A DNA stretch of 64,000 nucleotides from Azadirachta indica. Lineage: Eukaryota; Streptophyta; Magnoliopsida; Sapindales; Meliaceae. The DNA is taken from positions 1,670,481 to 1,734,480 of the forward strand of contig CM040448.1 in the NCBI GenBank assembly GCA_022749755.1, read 5' to 3'. Made by a program: the position numbers and the translations under genes. How positions within the stretch are numbered: position 1 is the first letter of the stretch; every line of letters begins with the position of its first letter. The notes beneath the pieces are model-generated. The model ran no database searches. It was not told where the DNA came from and saw only the letters and a program-made list of their open reading frames with translations. Shown one piece after another: positions 36,323 to 46,763 of the stretch.

Positions 36323-38329
36323 CTAGGGTTTTCGTCTTTCCCTTTTTGCCGGGGAGAGGGATTTCTGTTTGGTTGTCTAGAAAATTTGGGGATTTTCTTG
36401 GGAAAGACAATTATATACTGTTACGTGATTATGGATTGGTTTTGTTTTTGTTGAGACTTGACACACAGCTTGCCGTGCGCTGCGATGCGCTGTGGGGAAC
36501 TTCTTCATCAAGTCGTAGCCCTACAGGTGTATTTCGCTTATGCATGAATTGACCATTTTGTCAGCACCCTGAGATACTGATTTGGTAAAGCAAGCGGATA
36601 ATATGTTGTAAGTCGGTCAAGGTTATTTTCGGCAATATGTTATGAGTATTAAATAAAAAAAATTAAAAGAAAACCCCGAATATCTTTTCGTTTTTGTATA
36701 CACTAATGATTTCAATGATTTTCCTTCCTGGTTTATTTATAGATAATTCTTGTCCCAACTTTTGTTTTGGGTAAACAAAAATCCTGTCTGATTTTAACTA
36801 ATTTTGTAGTCAATTTAACGTGATAATACGGCAAAAGGAAATTATCTCTACTAACATTTAGTTTGAAACTTTTGTGCTTTTGTTGTGTAAAAAGTAACTA
36901 CTACGTTTTAACAAGTATTCAACGCGAAGAATTCGTCCATACCAGGCCATGTGAATTCGATATTGCAACACCTAAATTTCCAATCAACCTAAAATATATT
37001 GTCTCAAACCCAAACATAATCTAATCTCACCCAATATATTTTGTGTGCCAAATCCCAAAAACTGGAGTTACAAACAATATTGAATAAGGTCAAAACTTCA
37101 AAAAGCCTAAAAGCTTTTACTTTAATTTGCATAAAAGTATTAAACACTTAGGCATAGTTTGTCGAATATGCACATAAACAGCTTGCTAACTTTTCTTATT
37201 CTCTCACAGAATTGTACAATGAATTCCTCTTTTGTTTTCTTTTTCCGCAAAATCTTTGATTCACGACTTTTACACAATGAAATTAAAGTACAAACTATGA
37301 AATAAGTAAAGAAACAATGTGATACAGTAGATTTACCCCAAACCAGTTGCCACTGCAAGGTTGAAAACCTGCCAGATAATATGCCCACAAGACTACATTT
37401 TAATCAATCAGCCACATATCAAATGACAATCTAAAGTTATACCAAGATATAAGAAGCTAACCTACTACTTCCCTGCAAAAATTCATAGATCAGCATTCAA
37501 AGCCTCTGGAATGTTGATAAAAAATGACATGTGACATACCATTCAATTAAGAACTCCAAAACTATGGCCAATTCATTCATAAAGACAAACTCCAAAACTT
37601 ACCCAAATGAGAATACCCAGAAACTACTGCTTCAAACAATTTCTATATTTACAACCTCCTTAAATTGAGAAATTCATCAATATCGAAAGATAACAAGTCT
37701 GTTATTCAATGTTGCAAAGCAAGCAATAAACTGCACAAGCTTGCAATTTTCAAAAGGATTCAACTTACCATTAGCTGAATTAAACTAAAGCTAAGTTACA
37801 AGGCATAATCGTGATTGGCTATTCACAAAAGAGATGATAACATAGTTATTTTCAGTTTCAACCTAACAAAACCAATGCCTACATGATACTAAAATTTGCA
37901 TGGCAAAGCTGTAAACTTCCATTGTACACCTGCTATACCTGTATAATGCATGCTTCATGGAAGTGCACTTCTGATGAGTCCATTGGCTTGCATTGCCATA
38001 TTAAATCACAATCAGAAGACAAACTTATCATTTTCAATTTTCAATTAAATATATTTTCCAAATAGCTAGTATGCAAGGGATTTCATTGCAACAGCTTGAC
38101 TTCACAACCAAGGGGCAATAAATTATGAAAACAAAATACCAATGCCTGCTCTCACATTTAAACAAACACATTAACACAAACAATGCACATGATGTCAGTT
38201 CTAATACTTTTGGGTAACTGGTTAAATCCTGAGATGAAATCCATCAAAAACTAAACCATTGAAACTAAGACAACATTACTGATCTTTGTTAGACAAACAA
38301 AACCCAAAACATTAAATACAACTGCCAGA
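36323..38329. other. PTB promoter side and spacer to the KH gene
   Basis: PTB transcription starts in the first few hundred bases. The remaining sequence has no recognisable gene. Short frames at 37140-38065 lack motifs. Confidence 0.5.
36324..36331 (-). promoter_or_regulatory. Telo-box in the PTB 5' UTR
   Basis: AAACCCTA on the minus strand lies two bases upstream of the ATG. Telo-boxes near transcription and translation starts are enriched in plant translation and RNA-metabolism genes. The KH-protein gene has the same motif in its leader. Confidence 0.5.
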
Positions 38330-38819
38330 GGCTGGAAATATCACGGTTTTGTCTTCTGATGAAATGTGAACTAGGGAAATAAAAAGTAAAATAAAGCGGC
38401 AACAAAAGCAGGCAGCCAGCTATATAGGTTGTTTGGAGCACAATATGCAGAGCTTGGTGTTTTTGGTGTCATGGAGATATCAAATTTCAATAGTGAATAA
38501 ACAAATCCTCCACATATGTTAGTCCTTCTAAGTACAGGCAAGAGGGTGGGCCATGAGTATGTCAACCCTGGTTCATCTGGTCTTCCGGTTTAAGGCAGGC
38601 TTCATCAAAAGAGGCAGTGGGCGGGCTTCGGGCTTCATTGGATCTCAGCTGTTTTAATGGGAAGGGAAAGGCAACAAAGGTAAAACAAGAGCATCAGAAT
38701 CCTATTTATAGGGAGTCGGACAGGTATCATATCAAACTGTCATACTAGTATGTGACTGAGATGGAGTTGCCAGTTATATCAATTGAGAGGGAAACGAAAA
38801 AGGAAAACCATAATCTACC
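38330..38819 (-). other. Probable 3' UTR exon and intron of the KH gene
   Basis: Twenty bases after the KH stop codon a good donor (GTGCAG/GTAGAT, intron from 38819) appears. A pyrimidine-to-AAAACAG acceptor follows, with an exon from 38650 downward. The 3' UTR would therefore contain an intron. The junction is less than 50 bases past the stop, so it should not trigger nonsense-mediated decay. The far end of the UTR is not located. Confidence 0.55.
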
Positions 38820-38839
38820 TGCACGGGCATCATCAAATT

Positions 38840-41722
38840 CTAGTAATAGCTTTTGCGCCGAGAAACAGGGGTATGGCTGGATAACCTGATGAAGAAGCTA
38901 ATGATGAGATTTTGTTGTCAGAAAGCAGCAACAATAGTATATGACCTTGCCAAACAAACTAGAACCTAGAAACTCCAGCACATGCATATAGGAGAAATCT
39001 TTAAAAGCCAGACTTGGAAACATTAGAATATAAATCCATGGCATATAAACAAAAACTTCCAGAATTTTCGTTCAACCAAGGATTTGCAGTATCGATCATA
39101 CTAAGACATCAATAACTGTACTGCATGATAAGAAAAAATTAATAGATAACAAAAGACAAACAATACTTACCCAGAGGCACCACTACGTCCTGAAGAATAA
39201 CTTCCATAAGTTCCATAGGCACTGGCACTACCACCAATCTATAGACAAAATAAAAAATTACTACACAGCAAATACTATAGGTTCTGAAAAACTAATTTGC
39301 TACACAAGTTTGCTCAGAGGTGAAATCTACACAAAAACATACAAGAAGATAAATATAGTATAAAGCACTAATTGAAGCAGCCAAAAGATCTTGCCTAAGT
39401 AAGGTTGAAACAAATGAAAAAGCAAGTAGAAGTTATTTTTCTTGAGATTAAAATGAATGAACATTCATAAAAAGACTAACATAATATAAAAGCAGTCACT
39501 GGGGAGTACCTGTGAACCACCATAACTTCCATAACTATCACCAGGTACCAAATCACTTGAACCATAGCCACCAGAGTAAGGATGTCCACGTCCATGCCTT
39601 TTGCTGTCTCTACTTTCATAACTTAAACTGTCTGAACCATTTTCTGACACGGGAAGGTATGGCAAAACTGGCACAAATGTAGAAACTGCACCCTCCCTAT
39701 CAAACAGATTTGCCCTCAACCGCGTTGTTACTTGCACGAGAGCATCCTTGGCAAGATCAAGGTCCCCCGAAATCTGATCATAAAGAAATTAGCATATGTT
39801 GACATAAGACAAAAAACAGCCATAAATATACACAAAAATGATTAAGAAATACATATATAAAGGCTTTAATAAAGTCTTTACCTGCACCATTTCATCATCT
39901 TCAGATGCAACTTTTGGAAGGCTTTCCTTAGGAAGTATGCGAATATTAGCTTTGGTCAGTCTCCTCATCTCAGTTATAATAGCTCCCCCTTTACCAATAA
40001 GACATCCAATACGAGAGGTTGGAACTAGTAGTCTGGTTGTGTATGAGATAAGCCCTGAATCTCTTTCAATTTTCTCACTACACCTTGGTTGCAGCCGCAC
40101 AACTGCTTCTATGGTTGGAGAAAATGTATCCTCAAAAAACTGAAATGGCTCAAAATTGGAACAGAGTCATAACTATACATCAAGAAACTCCACAGCTAAC
40201 ATGAACCAAAAAAAATTATAAATTCACCTCCTTTGACGAAATAGCTATTAAGCAATCATCTCCTTCAGTTGCTGAACTATCAACTTTGATGACTGCCCGT
40301 GTCTCCTGTCTGATCTGATTGATTATGGTGCCACCCTTGCCAATCACACCTCCAATATTAGCAGTCGGACAAACCAACCGAAGGGAAAATTCTTTTGAAG
40401 ACATTTCATCCCTTGGAGCTGAGTATAAAGAGCGAGACCAATCTCCAGCGGTGTCACCTTTGTATCCTCCATAAGGACCCACCAATGGAGCTATTCCCAC
40501 AATTGGAGTGGTAGTAGTTGGAGCCATGAGAGAACCACTAGAAGAATACACATTAGAAATAGCAGAAGCAAGCAAGTGCTGAGATCGTGAGGGATTTTCA
40601 TGAAGGCGATTTGCAATTTGATATAGAGCCTTTTTCACAACTGAAGCTTCCCCAGATATCTGAAGGCAATTAAAAGAGACGTTAAGTTCACTTAGAAATT
40701 AAGCCAGAAAAGTACTAACTCCTCACGTACACTTCTATTTTTATTGCTTTCTGGCAAATAATATAGATACAGGTAATTAGCCAAAAAAATGATCCAAAAG
40801 AGGTTAACAAACATAAATTCAGATTCAGAGTATGCATGCTCAACATGGGGAAAAAGTACAAACAAGTATTCTAACAAAAATAAACTGATATTAACCACCA
40901 ACTCATCATCAAAACTAGAAGTCAGATGTATATATCCTGGTATAATGATAACTTGGTAGCCAAAACAGGACCTGGAGATAGAGAATATGACAGAGACCGC
41001 AAAACATTATGTACTTTCATGATTCATAAAAGGACCAATTGCTGCTGCACACTTCTTACTGAACGCTACAAAGGGTACCAAAAACAGAAGATCACAGCCA
41101 TCACAGAATAGTGCAGGAAAGTTTTAACAGTCATCCAGAATACCTGCACAAGCTCATCTGACCTCAAGGCACAAGATGGCAAATGATCATCCTTCAGAAT
41201 GCGAATCTGTGCACCAGTTTCACTACGAATATTCTGAACTATCTGTCCACCTTTCCCAATAACACATCCAATCTGATCAGATGGTACAAGAAGCTTAGCA
41301 GTAACCTGGTGACCTCCCTCTAAGTCCTCATCACCATGCAATTCTTCAGCAATAACTTTATCATGCACCCTGAACAGTGCATCCTGAGCAGGTGACACAA
41401 ATTTCTCACCATCTTCATAGGCATTGGTCTCATCACTAGCACTATAGATAGTAACTACACGCTCCTCACAACCTGGAACTGTCTCACCAATCCTGATCTT
41501 TGATTTAGTGTCTATTCTTAATTGCTTAACAATCTCCCCTCCCCTTCCAATAATACTCCCAATCTTTCTAATCGGACACAAGTATCGGTACACGGTATCT
41601 TCTGAACCAATTACAAATTGGTCTCTATCTTCACCGGAATACCTCCTTTTATTTGGACCATTGTCAGCAAAGTCAGTCTGTGAATGGGACCTTTTTCCAT
41701 AACTATTCCTCTGACCAGCCAT
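38840..41722 (-). CDS. Four-KH-domain RNA-binding protein (At5g15270/At4g18375 type)
   Basis: Six coding exons on the minus strand (41144..41722, 40228..40659, 39882..40139, 39510..39773, 39171..39238, 38840..38885) give 548 aa. Four KH domains each show the I-G-x-(I/V/L)-I-G-(K/R)-G-G GXXG core: IGSIIGRGG, IGCVIGKGG, IGGVIGKGG and IGCLIGKGG. A Gly/Tyr/Ser-rich tail ends PVSRRKSYY. The introns after KH2 and KH4 fall at the same VQ/ISG position, which points to origin by duplication of a two-KH unit. Proteins of this type are poly(C)-binding-like and act in nuclear RNA processing. The start at 41722 (MAGQRNSYGKRSHSQ) lies just inside an exon whose acceptor (CAACAG, exon from 41742) implies a 5' UTR intron. 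I recall its neighbours, the long PPR and CASP, in the same order next to At5g15270. Confidence 0.93.
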
Positions 41723-44454
41723 GCCAATAAGTGGGTTTATATCTGTTGAAATCAGCCCATACATCAGTTAGAAACCAATACAAGAAAGTATTCATCTATA
41801 AACATCAGTGCACCCAAAAGTTATGTTCTAAATTGGTTAAACAAACCATACACTGCCTCCACACCAGCATGGGATTTCAAACAGCTAAGCAAACTTAATG
41901 TGTCAACAAAAATTAGCCCACAAATTAGAATTACCAGACAAGCCAACATTTGAATTAATCTAAACGACCATAAACAATAAAATCATACTAAACATGGTTC
42001 ATAGAAAAGGGAATGCGGTAAATAATCCAAACTAAAACAGCTATTTAACAAACTTCAATAATCTCATAAAAGCATTTTTAAAAAGTTAAAAAAAACTTAA
42101 CCCAGACAAATTTTCATCACAAAGTTACGTAGTTTACACATTTGGAGTATAACTGACACATAAAACGTAGATCCGAGCAATGAACGATCAGTCAAACCCT
42201 AATTCCAAAAAACAAAAATTAAATTAACAAACAAATTAATTCACAGAAAAAGGAATTGAAAGACGAGATTTCAAATAGATGGTCAGAATCTGTACACTGT
42301 TTGATAGATTCGAATGCAAGGAAGCAAGCAAGCGAGAGTCTTAGCCTTCGGGCAAAATTTTCTTCCTCCTCGCAGGGCACTCTTCGTTTTCTTGATTTCT
42401 AGGGTTTTGACCGAGCCTGGTTCTTTTATTTACTCTTGCTGTGGGATGTTACACGTGCTCGGCTCGTCGTTTGGGTTCTCAATAATTACATTTTGTGCCC
42501 CCAAATCTTATGCGTATTCCGTCTTGCTTTCATAATCTGTCCTAAATTAGCAAATTACACCTTAACTCAATCTATTTCGGATTAATTTCATCTAACCGCA
42601 TAACTTTTAATAATTTTTAATTTGACTCCTACTTTCAAAACCTCCCATCGATGGCATCTCAAGTTAAATTTTACAGTACAGACTGTGGCCCATACAAATC
42701 GTACTTTATCCCCAGGAATGTTAAAATGTTTTCCTAAAAGACAACTTTACCCATAAAAAATATTCACATCTTCCATCATAATATGGATAAAAATGTAATC
42801 TAACACAACCTTTAATAATAAAAAATAAAACATAGAACAAACATTTTTCTCTCTTTTTCGCTTGATTTATTTAAAAAGGTTTCCCAAATTGAATTAAAAT
42901 ATTAAAACAGAAATCCCACCAATTCTTTTTCTTTAATTATTCTTGAAAATTTTACAAGCAAAATTTGGTTAACTTATATTTCTTATTTCTTAATTGAATA
43001 GATAATTCATAACATTAATCTCTCAAGTAAATAGAGAATTCTCAAATCAGGAATAATATCGGCAGTAGAATTGCTCAATCAAGTAAATACAAAGCTAAAA
43101 ATATTCATCAATGTTAATTTCTCATTTGAAAATTAATTTATTGCACTAATAAAAGATTTAAGGTTAAGAATTTAAAATCTCAATTTTTTAGCAAAATAGA
43201 CTATATAGAAGATGAAGGCATCTCTAATAGTTTAGTCAACAACCGGTTAGCTTGAGAATAATTTAAGAACATTATAATTGCCTAACCAATTATCTGAAAA
43301 ATTATAAGAACATTATAATATTATTTTAAACTATTTGAAAATTTTAAAGTTTTAATTTTTTAGTATTAGAAAAACTTTTGACGTTAGTTAAATTGTATTC
43401 AAATAAAAAATCTCTGCTCATCTAATATTTAGAGAAAATCTTTCTCAACACTTTAATTAATAAAATTATATTTGAAGGTAGAGTGATAACTTTTAATAAA
43501 TTAATAATATATTTAATATATATCAATAAATTAAGGAATAAAACTAAAAATAACCCTAAAAATTTTATTCTAGCAAAAGGAAATAAGGAATTATAAGACA
43601 CATGCAGCTAGAAGAAAAGTGAATTAGTTAGTATGTGTTAGATATCAATTTGCTTATTTTGAAGGCAAGAAAACAAGAGCAAGGGATACAAATAAAGACT
43701 TGAATGTATCTTTGTTACATTCAAACTTGGCAACAGTCTAAAACTTATTTGTGTTCTATGTGACCAAATGCAGTAAATTAACTCACCTAACTCAACTTCC
43801 CCTGGCCAAATGTCACTGATTTTGGATAGGGACGCTCTTTATTTCAAATCAAAACTGTTGCCATCTTTCTTAAATGTATTCTGCAGCAATTCCAGGCTTA
43901 AATTTATTTTATTGCAGAAAAACTTTGATGATTGAGACAGATCTTCAAACTCAAAAGCAACCTTGGTTTTGCCACCCATGCAAAGTCACATCCAGTACCA
44001 TCTAAAACCTTCCATGTAATCTCTACTTTCTGTGTAAATCTGTTGCATAACAACAAATTAAACTTGCTAAGTTGGAACTGTCTCTTTCAAAAAAGCAAAA
44101 GCTCTGGCTGCTCTGCTGACTTCATTAAATACTTGGGAAAATCGGCTTTCAAAAAATCCTTTATAAACAAACAACTCCTATAACATATTAACGTATCTCT
44201 CTTGCTTCAGTTCAATCCAACCCCATTTGTCCATTTCCCTGCAAAGATCGTTTTTCCATCCAATTGTCTTCTCTCTTTCTTGAATGGGAGTGATTGCCCT
44301 TTTGTTTATTTCAAGTAGAGAATGTTGTCTTTCTCATTTGGGAAATCCTTTTTTTCATTGGTGGGGTTTGTTTGGAATGTCCGCTGCCTCTGTTAACTTA
44401 GTCCTTTTTTATGTTATGTTTGATCGATCATCTAAGGGTCTTGCATGTGTGAAT
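41723..44454. other. KH leader and intron, then spacer upstream of MIR169
   Basis: From 41742 to about 42430 this is the 5' UTR with an intron of the KH gene. From about 42540 to 43600 it is AT-rich with no gene. From about 43700 to 44454 it may be promoter and 5' part of the primary miR169 transcript; a TATAAAC string occurs at 44162. Confidence 0.55.
42400..42407 (-). promoter_or_regulatory. Telo-box in the KH gene leader
   Basis: AAACCCTA on the minus strand lies in a GC-richer patch (about 42290-42480) that should be the first, non-coding exon and core promoter of the KH gene. It matches the telo-box at the PTB start. Confidence 0.5.
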
Positions 44455-44455
44455 G

Positions 44456-44635
44456 AGGTTATGTGGTGCAGCCAAGGATGACTTGCCGGCACGTTATTCA
44501 TTCACGAACATTACCATAAGTTTACCAAAAATTTTGTGCATCATACGAATGTGACATTACTGACAATCAATACATATAATTTGTTAATTTACATGTTGAT
44601 CGGCAAGTCATCTCTGGCTACAAAACTCCCTCCTT
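44456..44635 (+). ncRNA. MIR169: MIR169 precursor hairpin (miR169b/c-type)
   Basis: The 21-mer CAGCCAAGGATGACTTGCCGG at 44469-44489 is the sequence I know as mature miR169b/c. About 110 bases downstream, 44601-44622 (CGGCAAGTCATCTCTGGCTAC) is its near-complete reverse complement, with two mismatches and a 3' offset, and forms the star arm. Together they make a plant-style hairpin with a long, loosely paired loop. miR169 guides AGO1 to cleave NF-YA transcripts, acting in drought, nitrogen and flowering responses. The hairpin lies between, and independently of, the divergent KH gene and the 53-aa membrane protein gene. The star differs from the usual miR169 star in its middle but keeps pairing. 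The orientation is fixed by mature position on the 5' arm. Confidence 0.93.
44469..44489 (+). ncRNA. Mature miR169 (5p)
   Basis: Exact match, by memory, to the conserved plant miR169b/c 21-mer, on the 5' arm of the hairpin. Confidence 0.93.
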
Positions 44636-45971
44636 CTCTCATGCTAGATTTCGGATGATAATTGCGATAACGATGATGAAGATGAAGCAATACAACAACA
44701 AAAGGGGTAAACTTTTCCTTTAACATATTTGATTGATGATTTTCTTTCTGTTCTAAGTTTTTAGGTCAGTTTCTTTGTTCTAACACTCTGTAGAGTTTGT
44801 GCAGGTTTTGATGTGTCAAGTATATATTTATATTTCTCTGCTTCATTGATGTTACATTTTACCGTGCAGCAGCGGAAAATATTTTACACCAATTTAAGTC
44901 TAAACAGTTCAAATTGTACATCAAAGCTGATACACATTAGTAAACAGGTTGATTTATTATTCAAAAACTCTACAATATGAAGTTACATTCGGCTGTTATT
45001 GATTGTTATAACATAGGATCTGATTTATCACTAAATGTTGTATCTTAAAAACTGAAGTTTGAGAGGAGTTTCAATAACCTGATCAGTTGCCACATATAAT
45101 CTGGTAGTTGAAGTTCAACCTACATCCCATACTCGGCAAAGAAATGAAAATCTAGAGAAAAATTTGGGAGTAGTTGAAGATTGATTAGATCTTAATTTGA
45201 TTCATTATTTAGTGCTGAAGAATTCAATTCAGAACATGTAATAAAAAATTTTGAATGCTGTCTTCTGTTCTTTGAAAGGCCTATGAGGTCAAGTTCTGAC
45301 ACTGTTCAACCGGAGGGAAAGATGTCATGTGATGTATGCAATATTAACTGCTCTGAATACAAAATCAATTTTCTGCCCTCTTAACCCAGTCAAATTAGTG
45401 GTAAAGAATGACACCCATCCCAAATTTGATGCAAAAATCTGGTACACAAATATTTATGTTGCATGCGCCGTAACAAAACTAACTTAAAAGGCGGGTGTCG
45501 GACATAAAAACAAGTTTGCGTTCAAAGAAAAAAAGTCCTGTCAGACTGTATATATAGTGTGCATGCCTTCATATTCAAAGTGAAATCTTGTGTCATTCCA
45601 CCAATGCAATTTGAGTTAATGCCATCAACATATGTCCACAGGAAAATAATGCATCAGATAGGGTAAATAGTGAAGTGAAGTTCAGATGCAAGGTTAAGCA
45701 AGCTACTGCAATTTGCAAATAGATCCCATGATCAAAACTTGGCATATGTTAATGATAACAACAGAGGAAGAGATTAGGGAATAATCAGCTTCATTAGCTG
45801 GACACAAAATATATAATCTTCACTCAACATCGCAACAGTATTCTTATGAGTTAAACCATTGAAAAACTGCTTAAAATTCCAAACAGAACGAAACTCAGGA
45901 ACAGTTAATACAGTAAATCAAAATTTATTTCCAGCAAAATCAAACTCTGGATATAAATAAATGACAAGAAG
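44636..45971. other. Intergenic, MIR169 to the small membrane protein gene
   Basis: No gene was recognised. The first part may be the 3' portion of the miR169 primary transcript. The last part is the 3' UTR of the minus-strand small protein gene. Confidence 0.55.
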
Positions 45972-46133
45972 CTAGAGAGATATGAGACCTTCTCGGACAA
46001 GCAGACCAAACACGAGAACAAGAAGGCCAACCGTGATGCATTGAGTTGGAGATGTGAAGTCCTGTGAATATGCAGACAAAGTGATTCCTGCTCCAACCAG
46101 ACCAATCAACAAAGCACTCAAGTTTTGATTCAT
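45972..46133 (-). CDS. 53-aa two-helix membrane protein, unknown function
   Basis: A short intronless frame from the ATG at 46133 to TAG at 45972. It opens MNQNLSALLIGLVGAGITL and has two hydrophobic helices (about 5-21 and 33-45), with a Cys and polar residues between them (SQDFTSPTQC) and a charged end (VREGLISL). The length, the glycine-rich helix packing (GLVGAG) and a helix-loop-helix plan suggest a real small integral membrane protein. I believe short proteins of this kind are conserved in land plants but I cannot name a family. A longer minus-strand frame that overlaps it (45940-46236) reads through the same DNA in another phase and looks non-coding. The upstream start context (AAAATGAATC) is acceptable for plants. 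Confidence 0.7.
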   Translation of the reverse strand: MNQNLSALLIGLVGAGITLSAYSQDFTSPTQCITVGLLVLVFGLLVREGLISL

Positions 46134-46763
46134 TTTCTGTGTTTTGCTTCTTGTCTTGTTTGTTGTAAAAAGATTCTTGATTTCTGATGAACAAAGATGG
46201 TGATGAGAGATTATAGTTGATGTATTTTGAGAACAAGATTAAGCCATTAGTATATCTTATTGAAAGTCAACTCTTTGGGAGGACAGAACTGACATTAGTA
46301 ATTGATCCAAGAATACATTTTATTATACTGACATTATAAATATGGAGATTTTAACTGGTCTCTAAATTTTTATATTTTCACTATTAATTGTTTTTGTTGA
46401 TGATTGATGATAGGGATATATTTTTCATTGAATTTTAAGACATGAATTTTTATTTTTAATTTATTAATCAATAGAGAAAATTTCACTGTTATGGACCTGT
46501 TTTAAAAAATGTGATAATTTACATACATAAGCAAAATAGTAAAAGAGTTGGGGACTTTAATTATAAAGTCCCTTATAGTTTGTGTCAGGTTTCTACAGGA
46601 TTATCCTTTTGTGTTATTTTTCCTCCGTTGGATTGAGAATCGGCCCGTTTCCCAAATTACTTACTACTCGACTGGGAATGAACCTGCGACTGCAACTGGT
46701 TATCGAGCAATGTAGCCGTAGATCGGAAGGACGGCAACAATTTCAAAACTCGACTGCAATCAC
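46134..46763. other. Promoter region between the 53-aa gene and the long PPR gene
   Basis: Divergent spacer of 630 bases with no coding signal. The start of the long PPR transcript should lie near 46620-46740. Confidence 0.5.

Noticed and set aside
42314..42535. 73-aa plus-strand frame
   Set aside because: It is antisense to the KH leader and has no family features.
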